In this document: in pieces, positions 16,192 to 23,799 of the stretch
How the letters are laid out: every line of letters begins with the position of its first letter
How positions within the stretch are numbered: position 1 is the first letter of the stretch
Virus record (IMG/VR): IMGVR_UViG_3300009183_008372
Location: 1 to 55,442 of that record
Source of the DNA: a virus
Strand: one strand, 5' to 3'
DNA length: 55,442 nucleotides
Program-made: the position numbers and the translations under genes
Notes under the pieces: model-generated
Database searches by the model: none
Told to the model about the DNA's origin: nothing
The model's input: the letters and a program-made list of their open reading frames with translations, nothing else

Positions 16192-17112
16192 ATGTTTTCA
16201 TTTGGCTCTGATCCAGAAGTATTTATTTCCAGCAATGGTAAAATAATAAATGCCATTAATGTACTTCCAAACAAAGAAAACAAAATTAGCCGAGGTTACA
16301 CATCCATCTATTATGATAATGTTTTGGCAGAAATGCAAATTACTCCTGCATATTCAGCATCTGAAGCTATTCATAATATCCGCACGGCATTTCAAATGTT
16401 GCAAGAAAATATAAAAGATCATGAAATAAAAATCGAATCTGCTCATTGGCTTGATAATCAAGATCTTCTTGATAAAGAATCTAGAATCGTTGGGTGTAAT
16501 TCTGAATTTTGTGCATATACACTTGAACAAATTCAGCCACCAGAAGATGTGATTAAAAGCACTGGATTTCGTACTGCTGGTGGTCATATTCATTTGGGAA
16601 ACAGCGATCTATTCCAAGATAGCAAAGGAATATTAAACACAGTTCGAATGTTAGATTTATTTGTAGCAATACCATCAGTGTTGCTTGATCAAGATATAAC
16701 GCAAAAATATAGAAGAAAAATCTATGGTCACGCTGGCAGTCATAGAATTCCAGATCATGGTTTAGAATATCGTTGTCTTGGTAATTTTTGGTTAAAAAGC
16801 CCAAGACTTGTAGAGTTAATTTATGATTTGACTGCTTATACAATTAATTTTGTGGAAAAAGAGAAGAATAAACTTTTTTGGATTACAGATGAAGAGTTTG
16901 ACGAAAATGTTGATCAGACAACTTTTTGTTTTGGTTACGATGCCAACCTACTTCAAACTTGCATAAACACATGCGATAGAAGAAAAGCTGAAAAGTTTAT
17001 GCATATTGTAAACTGTCATCTACCAAAAGACTTGGCTTATAAAATAGAAGATTTCTCTGAAACTAACTTTGATTTTTATCATGAATGGGGAATAGATTGT
17101 TTGGATTCATAA
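16192..17112 (+). CDS. phiEco32-type COOH.NH2 ligase (ATP-grasp amidoligase)
   Basis: A 306-residue protein with the signature of the phage phiEco32-like COOH.NH2 ligase type-2 family: FGSDPEVF at residues 4-11, an LAEMQITPA strand (46-53), RTAGGHIHLG (127-136), and RKIYGHAGSHR followed by GLEYRCLGNFW (175-200). Family members are predicted ATP-dependent enzymes that join a carboxyl to an amino group, possibly on proteins or cell-wall peptides. AGGAGG precedes the start. It overlaps the hydrolase gene by 28 bp, which suggests paired function. Substrate unknown. Confidence 0.8.
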   Translation: MFSFGSDPEVFISSNGKIINAINVLPNKENKISRGYTSIYYDNVLAEMQITPAYSASEAIHNIRTAFQMLQENIKDHEIKIESAHWLDNQDLLDKESRIVGCNSEFCAYTLEQIQPPEDVIKSTGFRTAGGHIHLGNSDLFQDSKGILNTVRMLDLFVAIPSVLLDQDITQKYRRKIYGHAGSHRIPDHGLEYRCLGNFWLKSPRLVELIYDLTAYTINFVEKEKNKLFWITDEEFDENVDQTTFCFGYDANLLQTCINTCDRRKAEKFMHIVNCHLPKDLAYKIEDFSETNFDFYHEWGIDCLDS

Positions 17113-17702
17113 AAAAAAACTCAAACAAAAAGATAGAAAAAAATATATTTCTTTTGGTTGGAAGAAACCAAGAGCCAGAAGCCCTATTATCTTTGTATGA
17201 AAATAATTCCGACATAATGAAGAATTGTAAAATTACTGTTATAACACCAGAAGTTGAATGGTATCCAAAACCTTCTGGAATTACAAATCAAAACAAATCA
17301 ATCAAAGGCTTAGTGAAAACATCATTAAGTTTGCGTCATGTTATAAATGATATAATGAATCTTGAAAAAATAGATCCAGAGAAGACAATCATTGGCGGTT
17401 ATTCTGCTGGTGCTGTTGTAGCCTTTCAAATTTGGATGACAAGCAAAATCAAAACATGCATAAGCCATAGCGGATGCATATTAAATGTTGATAATATTAT
17501 TTTAAATGAAACTCAAAAAAAATGTCTATTGATTCATAATCGTGATGACGAAATTTTTACTTGGGAAGAAAGATACTTGCCCACAAGAAATTCACTAGTA
17601 GCGTTAAATTACGATGTTACAGCCATTGAAGGAACATATGGTGGTCATAGCATTTCGGACAAACACATAAGATATGTAAGTAATTATCTTGATTTGTTTT
17701 GA
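17085..17702 (+). CDS. Alpha/beta hydrolase (carboxylesterase/phospholipase type)
   Basis: A 205-residue alpha/beta hydrolase with the nucleophile elbow G-Y-S-A-G (Ser106), an acid in HNRDDEIF (Asp153/154) and His187 in GGHSIS. The layout matches small esterases of the carboxylesterase/phospholipase group or peptide hydrolases. It overlaps the amidoligase by 28 bp, so it may remove or trim what that enzyme adds, or process its substrate. No signal peptide, so probably cytoplasmic. It ends convergent with the PrimPol-like gene. Confidence 0.8.
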   Translation: MGNRLFGFIKKNSNKKIEKNIFLLVGRNQEPEALLSLYENNSDIMKNCKITVITPEVEWYPKPSGITNQNKSIKGLVKTSLSLRHVINDIMNLEKIDPEKTIIGGYSAGAVVAFQIWMTSKIKTCISHSGCILNVDNIILNETQKKCLLIHNRDDEIFTWEERYLPTRNSLVALNYDVTAIEGTYGGHSISDKHIRYVSNYLDLF

Positions 17703-18406
17703 TTTCTTATATTCCTGCAGTTTAAATTTATATTTATTTCTCTGCACTTTCTACAAGACCAAACTTTATCCATAGATAAAAATGCTTGGACTTCAAGCTT
17801 TAATCTTTTTTTATGAATAATGAAATAATTTTTACAATTATGACAAAGACTTTTTTTGAAATTTTCTCGTAAGGTTTTTACCTTTGGTTTTTTTCTTGTT
17901 TTGACTTCACTTTTTCTTTGATTTTTTCTATTCTCCCAATAAAACTTTAACAATTCCTCTGGCATTGGTGGTATTGGAAATGTGCTTTCTTTCAAAAATC
18001 TGTAGCGACTACCATTCACATGTATAGAAGGAGGAAATACTGATTGAACATTATTGCCCCTAAATTCAATGCCACGAAATTTTGTTGCAGTTAATGTCAC
18101 ATCTGGATTTAAAAATATGTGATGAATAGATCTGCTGCTTTCAAAACAAGGATGTTTGTAATTTCCTATTAAAGAATAAAGTAATTCATTTGATTCTTCT
18201 GTATCTGCTTCTACATCAATAATATCGCCAAGTAAAATTCCAATATTAAGATTATCATGCTCCTGCAATAACATTTTCCATTTGTTTTGATCGTATTTAG
18301 AATTCCACTTAGATAATAGTGGCTTTTTAGATGCTGGATGAAGTAATATTGGTTTAAGCCCAATGCTTAAGTATTTTTCAAAATATGTTTTTATTTCATT
18401 GGACAT
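17684..18406 (-). CDS. PrimPol-type (AEP) primase-polymerase domain with zinc ribbon
   Basis: About 240 residues from the ATG at 18406 (a TTG three codons earlier is less likely). The N-terminal 165 residues match the archaeo-eukaryotic primase/PrimPol fold: PASKKPLL...W near the start, NIGILLGD, the acidic motif IIDVEAD, the S-x-H region SRSIHHIFL and GIEFRGNNVQ followed by FPPSIH...RYRFL. The C-terminus has C-x-x-C...C-x-x-C (zinc ribbon). It lacks the helicase part often fused to this domain. It may prime phage replication; T4 uses a different primase. Confidence 0.7.
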   Translation of the reverse strand: MSNEIKTYFEKYLSIGLKPILLHPASKKPLLSKWNSKYDQNKWKMLLQEHDNLNIGILLGDIIDVEADTEESNELLYSLIGNYKHPCFESSRSIHHIFLNPDVTLTATKFRGIEFRGNNVQSVFPPSIHVNGSRYRFLKESTFPIPPMPEELLKFYWENRKNQRKSEVKTRKKPKVKTLRENFKKSLCHNCKNYFIIHKKRLKLEVQAFLSMDKVWSCRKCREININLNCRNIRNQNKSR

Positions 18407-18460
18407 AATTGACAAAAAACCTCAAAATGATCCTATCTTAATGACAAAGGAGATTTGAAC

Positions 18461-19360
18461 ATGGCAAGAATATTAGTTACTGGTGCTTCTGGATTCATTG
18501 GTTCCGCATTAGCAAATAAACTTCATGATCTTGGTCATGAGATCATTGTATCTGGAAGTAGAAGTGAAAGGAAGTGCAAGCATGATTACTTTTTACCTCC
18601 GAACTGTGCAGGACTAAGTAAATTAAAAACTTTAGACTATTGCTTTCATCAGGCTGCACACAATGACACCACCGACACTGATGAAAAATACATGTATTCT
18701 ATAAATTGTGATTTCTCTTTGGAAGTTTTCAATGAAGTTGCAAATATGGGTTGCAAAAAAATTATTTATGCAAGTAGTGCATCTGTATATGGTTTGTTGC
18801 CTCCTCCACATCGAGAAGATGGCGAAACATGTCCTGCCAATATTTATTCGCAATCAAAAAATACACTAGAAAATATCGCAAATAAATTTTCAGAAGATAA
18901 AAAAATACCAGTCATTGGTTTGAGATATTTTAATGTTTATGGTATTGAAGAACAGCATAAACAAAAACGAGCAAGCATGATTTATAAATTATGCAAACAA
19001 GCAATACAAAATGGAAAAGTCAGTGTATTTAAATCTGGCGAGCAAACAAGAGATTGGATTGCCGTTGAGGATATTGTTGATTTAAATATTTCCTGTTTAG
19101 AATATAATAAATCTAATATTTTCAATGCTGGTACAGGTGTTGGAACTTCTATAAATGATATCATATCCACTATTAAAGAAAATTTAGGGAAACCACTTGA
19201 AGTAGAATATTTAGATAATCCATTCACTTTATTCTTTCAAAATCACACTAAAGCTCATATCGAAAAGTCTCAAGAACTATTGAATTACAAGCCAAAAGTT
19301 GATATCAAAACTGGTATAAAAAATTTGCTTGAGAAAATGAAAAAAGCCTCAAGTCTTTAG
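18461..19360 (+). CDS. HldD-like sugar-nucleotide epimerase
   Basis: A 299-residue extended short-chain dehydrogenase. I use the ATG at 18461, 8 nt after AAAGGAG. It has TGASGFIG (7-14), the active-site Tyr129-x-x-x-Lys133 (YSQSK) and, distinctively, FHQAAHNDTTDTDEKYM (62-78), close to the FHxGAxSxTTExDxxYM motif of ADP-glycero-manno-heptose 6-epimerase, plus RYFNVYG and ATRDWI-like QTRDWIAVEDIVD. It would make an LPS-type heptose or related sugar donor. A terminator begins within its last codons. Confidence 0.75.
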   Translation: MARILVTGASGFIGSALANKLHDLGHEIIVSGSRSERKCKHDYFLPPNCAGLSKLKTLDYCFHQAAHNDTTDTDEKYMYSINCDFSLEVFNEVANMGCKKIIYASSASVYGLLPPPHREDGETCPANIYSQSKNTLENIANKFSEDKKIPVIGLRYFNVYGIEEQHKQKRASMIYKLCKQAIQNGKVSVFKSGEQTRDWIAVEDIVDLNISCLEYNKSNIFNAGTGVGTSINDIISTIKENLGKPLEVEYLDNPFTLFFQNHTKAHIEKSQELLNYKPKVDIKTGIKNLLEKMKKASSL

Positions 19361-19371
19361 ACATGAGGCTT
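19342..19371 (+). terminator. Intrinsic terminator-like hairpin
   Basis: AAAGCCTCA (19342-19350) pairs with TGAGGCTTT (19363-19371); the loop contains a second short stem GTCT/AGAC and the stop codon of the HldD-like gene. A weak T-rich stretch (GATTTTAT) follows. It sits between convergent genes and may act in both directions. Confidence 0.8.
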
Positions 19372-19392
19372 TGATTTTATATTGAAAAAATG

Positions 19393-20172
19393 TTAGCTAA
19401 TGCCATCAAAGAATTTTTGAGTTGGATTTGCACCAAAAACTCCTTCCATCCAAGAAGATTCATTTTTGATCTTTTTCATTTTCTTTTTTGCAATTGCAAT
19501 TGCAAGTTTTTCTGGCAAGCCTTTTTTGACAAGTTTACTTGTTATAGAAGCTTCTGAATCTTCGCTTGAATCTTCGCTTGATTCAACATCTTTTTTTGGA
19601 ACAATTTTCTTTGATTTCTTTTTGTGTGTAGATTTCTTAGATTCATTATAAGAAGATTCTTTCATACACTTCATGCACTTCATATGCTTCATATTTTTTT
19701 TATGCTTTTTAGATTCTTCAAATTCATCCTCGTCACTTTCATCGTGATCTTCATCACCCTCATCATGATCTTCATCACCTTCATCATGATCTTCATCACC
19801 TTCATCATGATCTTCGTGATCTTCATCACCTTCATCATGATCTTCGTGATCTTCATCACCTTCATCATGATCTTCATGATCTTCGTGATCTTCATCTTCA
19901 TAATCCATGTCTTCTTTTTTCATCTTTTTGGAATATTTTCCACAATATTTACACTTGCTCATCTTTGGATCATCTTTTTCGGATGCTGCTGGGACCGTTT
20001 CTCCATCACCACTTTCATCTTCGATAACTTCTTTTTTTGCTTTAGCTTCACTATGAACTGGATCAAATAGACTAGAAGGACTAACTAATCCCAAATTTTG
20101 GTGATTCGAAAGACCTAAAGTTTGATTAAAAAAACTTTCGTTTAAAGATTTCCAATTTTTATAAGACAACAT
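19393..20172 (-). CDS. Acidic Asp/Glu/His-repeat protein, putative head-interior protein
   Basis: About 259 residues from the ATG at 20172 (GGAG 7 nt upstream; an in-frame TTG at 20184 overlaps that site). It starts MLSYKNWKSLNES, a capsid-targeting-like peptide with an L-N-E cleavage fit. Residues about 90-155 are a nearly pure Asp/Glu/His/Gly repeat (units DEGDEDH and DEGDEDHEDH) flanked by CKYCGKY and a KHMKCMKCMK segment, so metal binding is likely. A basic C-terminal domain (LPEKLAIAIAKKKMKK) follows. Overall strongly acidic, like core/scaffold-associated proteins; function inferred only. Confidence 0.55.
   Translation of the reverse strand: MLSYKNWKSLNESFFNQTLGLSNHQNLGLVSPSSLFDPVHSEAKAKKEVIEDESGDGETVPAASEKDDPKMSKCKYCGKYSKKMKKEDMDYEDEDHEDHEDHDEGDEDHEDHDEGDEDHEDHDEGDEDHDEGDEDHDEGDEDHDESDEDEFEESKKHKKNMKHMKCMKCMKESSYNESKKSTHKKKSKKIVPKKDVESSEDSSEDSEASITSKLVKKGLPEKLAIAIAKKKMKKIKNESSWMEGVFGANPTQKFFDGIS
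19740..19896. repeat. Tandem repeat of 21- and 30-bp units encoding Asp/Glu/His
   Basis: Repeated TCATCATGATCTTCATCACC-type units (21 bp), some lengthened by 9 bp to 30 bp, with few substitutions. On the minus strand they encode DEGDEDH and DEGDEDHEDH. The near identity of units suggests recent expansion and probable length variation between relatives. Confidence 0.9.
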
Positions 20173-20201
20173 ATTATTCTCCAATTCTTTACATAACTAG
20201 G

Positions 20202-20963
20202 ATGATGAAAAAATTCTACTTAGCATTGTTATTTATCTTATTTTTTTTGTTTTTTTACAACAAAAGACAAACAGATGTCGTTTTTTTAAAAAAAAATGGC
20301 AATTCGCAAAATAAAACAGAATATAAATCTATAAAATCATTAGCTTCATATAATCTATCCATACATCTAATACAAAGATTTCCAATAACTTTGAATGGCA
20401 ATCTTTTCTATGATGATAAAAAGTTTAGATTGTCTGCATCAAGTTTTTTTGGAAAAGAACTTGATATTGGCATAAATGATAATTTTTTATGGTATTGGTC
20501 AAAAAGATCTAAACCAAAAGCGATTTATTATTCTAATATAAATAACTTGAATAAGACTGGATTGAAATCGGCATTAAATCCAGAATGGATAATTATAAGC
20601 CTTAATATTAACAACCATATTAAAAATTCAAAAGAAATTATAAAACTTCCACAAGGAAATTTATATCTTAAAGATCACAACAATGCTTTAGAGAATGGCA
20701 TGACTGTCGGAACTTTAATTGACAACGATATCGTTAAAGGTAACTATTTATTTTCCAATAATGGTAAAATGATCGCCAGCAGTGAGATCATCGAAAATCA
20801 GACCATTGCTGGCGTTTTAATTCCAAAGAAATTGCATATCATTTGGTACGATGAAAACATCATTATGGATTGGTACATATCTGATGTTCGATTAAATCAA
20901 CATATCCATAATAATGTTTGGTTAATGCCAAACATCTATCCAAAAATAGACATTGGAAAATAA
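20202..20963 (+). CDS. LolA-like exported/membrane-anchored protein
   Basis: A 253-residue protein with an N-terminal hydrophobic segment (residues 4-19). The segment KFRLSASSFFGKELDIGINDNF, split at the Gly-Lys turn, followed by LWYWSKRSKPKAIYYS and LNPEWIIISL, resembles LolA-like lipoprotein carrier proteins described mainly in planctomycetes (pattern RLxAxxxxGxExDxGxNDxxFWxW). It probably resides in the periplasm or inner membrane. A phage copy is unusual. The start is uncertain (ATGATG at 20202/20205 with a poor ribosome-binding site). An internal terminator-like hairpin lies at 20774-20814. Confidence 0.5.
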   Translation: MMKKFYLALLFILFFLFFYNKRQTDVVFLKKNGNSQNKTEYKSIKSLASYNLSIHLIQRFPITLNGNLFYDDKKFRLSASSFFGKELDIGINDNFLWYWSKRSKPKAIYYSNINNLNKTGLKSALNPEWIIISLNINNHIKNSKEIIKLPQGNLYLKDHNNALENGMTVGTLIDNDIVKGNYLFSNNGKMIASSEIIENQTIAGVLIPKKLHIIWYDENIIMDWYISDVRLNQHIHNNVWLMPNIYPKIDIGK

Positions 20964-20964
20964 T

Positions 20965-21216
20965 TTACTTTCCAAACGCTTTTCGTATGGCATCTCTTCT
21001 TACTTGTTGTATTTTTCTTTTTTCATTATATGCTCCAGAAGCACTGCGAGGTGCAGGTGGAGTTTGTGAAGTCGTTTGTGCAATTGTCTGCATATTTTTA
21101 GGTGGCATGACAATATTTTTTGTTGCATTTGCAACAGGCTTCAGTGCAGCCTGTTGTCTTGGACCCGAACTAGATCTATTTGTTCCAAAGCTATTTTTTT
21201 TGCATCCGCAAGCCAT
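20965..21216 (-). CDS. Small CGCK-motif protein
   Basis: An 83-residue protein starting MACGCKKNSFG after a good GAGGTG site; the rest is Ala/Pro/Thr/Gln-rich and basic at the end. Small proteins opening with MACGCxK are common near phage structural genes but have no known function. The downstream neighbour shares the CGCK motif, so both may be paralogous or bind the same metal or partner. A long plus-strand frame over the same bases lacks a start signal and is a shadow. Confidence 0.55.
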   Translation of the reverse strand: MACGCKKNSFGTNRSSSGPRQQAALKPVANATKNIVMPPKNMQTIAQTTSQTPPAPRSASGAYNEKRKIQQVRRDAIRKAFGK

Positions 21217-21225
21217 AAATCACCT

Positions 21226-21417
21226 CTATAGATATTTAGTTTTTTTCATTTTATCGTGCAGATCCTGCAATTTTCGCTCTTTGCTAACTGTTGGTCGTTT
21301 ATTCTTGCAGCCACATCCCTTTTTAACTTCTTGTTTTGCTACTTTCGTATCTTCTTGCAAAGGTTGTTGTGGAATTGCTTCCTGCAATTTATTTTGATCT
21401 GTGTTCTCTTTTAACAT
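21226..21417 (-). CDS. Small protein with an internal CGCK motif
   Basis: A 63-residue, Lys/Gln-rich protein with KKGCGCKNKRP at about residues 33-43, matching the CGCK motif of its downstream neighbour (9 bp away). It is otherwise disordered in appearance. The start at 21417 has no good ribosome-binding site, and an octamer CATAAATA lies just upstream on the same strand. It is divergent from the TPR-glycosyltransferase gene with a 23-bp gap. Function unknown. Confidence 0.45.
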   Translation of the reverse strand: MLKENTDQNKLQEAIPQQPLQEDTKVAKQEVKKGCGCKNKRPTVSKERKLQDLHDKMKKTKYL

Positions 21418-21440
21418 AATATATTTATGAGGAATAAAAA

Positions 21441-22973
21441 ATGTTTAACGAAGAACAAATAAAAAATATTAAAGAAAAAGCAGAAACATTGCTTATTGAT
21501 AGGTTTTCTTGTGGAAAAGATAGAGATGCAGAGCTTCTTGCTACTCAAATCTTAAAAATAGATCCAAATAATGCAAAAATAATTCAACTTCTTGGATTGT
21601 TGAAACACAAACAACAAGATTATAACGCAGCTTTAGATTACTTTAAAAAATCAACATTAATTGAGCCAAATAATTTTGAAAATTACAATAATATTGGATT
21701 ATGCCTCTCTGGTCTTGGCAAATACAACGAGGCAATTGAAGTTCTAGAAAAAGCAAAAACCCTAAGACCAGATTTAGATTACATTTATTCCAATCTTGGC
21801 TTGCAATATAGAAGCAATAAAGAAATCGACAAAGCAATTGCATGTTTTGAAGATGCTTTGAAAATAAAAGAATCAGCAGAATCGTGGAGTATGCTTGGTG
21901 GTTGTTATGGAGAAATTAGAGATTTGTCCAAAGCAGAAATTTGCTTTATTGCTGCGATAAAGTTAAACGAAGATTCTGCTGCAGCACATGTAGATTTAGC
22001 ATCAATATATCAATTTAGAGGTCAATGGAAAGAAGCTTGGTCTGAATATGAGTGGAGGTTCAAACTTTACGAACAATCTAAATTTTGGGATTTTGTATTT
22101 GATCCAGATAAAAGGCTTAAATGTGGGCAAAACATAAATAATAAAAGAATACTCATCCATTCCGAACAAGGAACTGGCGATATGATTCATTTCTTTCGTT
22201 ATGTTAAATTCATGAAACAAAAGGGTGCTTATGTAATATTGCATTGTTGGGAAAGTTTAAAGCCATTATTCGAATCAGAGGTTGATGAAATTTATACAAA
22301 AGAACCAGCAGAAATTCCGGGATATAAGTATAGAGATGCTGATTTCGACATGCCAATTCATGATTATCACTGTTCTATTATAAGTCTACCATACATTCTT
22401 GATATGAATTTTATTCCCAATGATCCATATTTAAAATCAACCAAAAAGTTCAATACAAAAGATTATAAAGATAATTTCAAAATTGGAATTGTTTGGGCTG
22501 GAAATCCCCAACATCCAAATGACAAATACAGATCTTGTAAATTAAAAGATTTTAAGAAAATTCACGATATTCCTCATGTCAAATTATTTAACTTACAAAA
22601 AGATATGCGTCCTAGAATGTATCGTTTTGAAGATGAGCCTGTAGATTTAACAGATGGTGCAGATAGTTTTAAGATTGTAGATGCATCTGAATTTCAAAAA
22701 GATTATGATTATACGGCTTCAATTATTGAAGCAATGGACTTGATAATTACTGTCGATACTTCAATATTGCATTTGGCTGGATCTTTGGGAAAGCCAACAT
22801 TTGCATTGATTTCTTGGAATGGTGATTGGAGATGGAAATTAGATGGTACAAAAACTGAGTGGTATCCATCAGTAAAGTTATTTAGGCAGAAAAATCTCAA
22901 TGATTGGGATTATGTTTTTGAAGAAATTTACGAAGAAATCATGAGGTCACATGAAAACAGTCTACAGAATTAG
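21441..22973 (+). CDS. TPR-repeat glycosyltransferase (GT9/GT41-like)
   Basis: A 510-residue protein. The N-terminal half (residues about 20-215) consists of TPR repeats with the A-x-x-x-x-x-x-A-I spacing (YNAALDYFKKS, YNEAIEVLEKA, DKAIACFEDAL). The C-terminal half is a GT-B glycosyltransferase domain with RILIHSEQGTGDMIHFFRYV, GIVWAGNPQHPND, the donor-binding ITVDTSILHLAGSLGKPTF and DWRWKLDG-x-x-x-x-WYPS. Such TPR-linked transferases may glycosylate proteins. GAGGAA precedes the start. It overlaps the next transferase gene by 23 bp. Confidence 0.8.
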   Translation: MFNEEQIKNIKEKAETLLIDRFSCGKDRDAELLATQILKIDPNNAKIIQLLGLLKHKQQDYNAALDYFKKSTLIEPNNFENYNNIGLCLSGLGKYNEAIEVLEKAKTLRPDLDYIYSNLGLQYRSNKEIDKAIACFEDALKIKESAESWSMLGGCYGEIRDLSKAEICFIAAIKLNEDSAAAHVDLASIYQFRGQWKEAWSEYEWRFKLYEQSKFWDFVFDPDKRLKCGQNINNKRILIHSEQGTGDMIHFFRYVKFMKQKGAYVILHCWESLKPLFESEVDEIYTKEPAEIPGYKYRDADFDMPIHDYHCSIISLPYILDMNFIPNDPYLKSTKKFNTKDYKDNFKIGIVWAGNPQHPNDKYRSCKLKDFKKIHDIPHVKLFNLQKDMRPRMYRFEDEPVDLTDGADSFKIVDASEFQKDYDYTASIIEAMDLIITVDTSILHLAGSLGKPTFALISWNGDWRWKLDGTKTEWYPSVKLFRQKNLNDWDYVFEEIYEEIMRSHENSLQN

Positions 22974-23799
22974 TGATAATGGATATGTGAAGCCAAAGCT
23001 TCCCGGAGCAACTAAATTGCTTTGTCTTGAAAACTTTTTAGAAACATTTGGTAAAATTGATTATTTAATAGCTGACAATTGCTCTAACGAAACAATTGAA
23101 AAAATTTCTACTTTGGCAGAACAATTTCATGTAACCAAACTTGGTAACGCACCTTCATTTATTTATTCTGTAAATATTCTTGCCAAAGAGAGTATAGAGA
23201 ATGATGAATTGATTTATTTTGTTGAAGATGATTATATCCATCATCCAAACAGTAAAAGTACTTTAGAAGACGCACTTGGTTTGGCAGATTATTTAACTCT
23301 TTTTGATCATCCCGACAAATATTCTAGAATGTATAATTATGGAGAAACAAGCAAGGTACAACGAGTTAAAAATCAACACTGGAAAACCTCTGTAAGTACA
23401 ACTATGACATTTGCTTGTAAGTATAAAACCATTAAAGATGATTGTAGGGTTTTTAAAAAATCCTGTGTTGATTTTCATCCAAATGATCACGAAATTTTTG
23501 AGCGTTTGCAAAAAACATACAAAAGAAAGTTAATGGTTTCTATACCGGGACTTTCATTTCATACAGATGTTACCACATATATTATGAATGTTGATTCTCT
23601 TTCTAAAAGCATGGATAGTTGGGCAGTTGATTACATAATAGAAAAAATGAAGGTTCTTATCTTTAAGACAAATGATGGTGACTTGGTAGAAGAACTTGAA
23701 GGATTGATAAGAAAAAAAAATCGTGATTACTCAGTATCGAATAATTTGGCATATTTAGAAAATTTATCTACGATATATGAAAAAAGAAAATTAAAATAA
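22951..23799 (+). CDS. GT-A type glycosyltransferase-like protein
   Basis: A 282-residue protein with an N-terminal strand (YRISDNG), a CLENFLETFG helix, LIADNCSNETIEKI and YFVEDDYIHHP, which fits the DxD-type metal site of GT-A glycosyltransferases; FDHPDKYSRMYNYG and SVSTTMTF follow as acceptor-side segments. It overlaps the TPR-transferase gene by 23 bp, with GAGGTC upstream of its start, so the two probably work together. It converges with the next minus-strand gene. Donor and acceptor are unknown. Confidence 0.65.
   Translation: MKTVYRISDNGYVKPKLPGATKLLCLENFLETFGKIDYLIADNCSNETIEKISTLAEQFHVTKLGNAPSFIYSVNILAKESIENDELIYFVEDDYIHHPNSKSTLEDALGLADYLTLFDHPDKYSRMYNYGETSKVQRVKNQHWKTSVSTTMTFACKYKTIKDDCRVFKKSCVDFHPNDHEIFERLQKTYKRKLMVSIPGLSFHTDVTTYIMNVDSLSKSMDSWAVDYIIEKMKVLIFKTNDGDLVEELEGLIRKKNRDYSVSNNLAYLENLSTIYEKRKLK

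Noticed and set aside
19740-19896. Possible CRISPR array
   Set aside because: The repeats are contiguous coding units of 21 and 30 bp with no unique spacers.
19624-20070. A 148-residue plus-strand frame of Ile/Phe/Met repeats
   Set aside because: It is the antisense of the Asp/Glu/His tandem repeat and has no start signal.
20188-20202. CATAACTAGG as a late promoter upstream of the LolA-like gene
   Set aside because: It ends within a few bases of the start codon, leaving no room for a leader; the same 10-mer at 36502 is better placed but differs from TATAAATA at two positions.
20918-21397. A 159-residue plus-strand frame rich in hydrophobic residues and cysteines
   Set aside because: It is the antisense of two minus-strand genes with CGCK motifs, one of which has a good ribosome-binding site; the plus frame has none.
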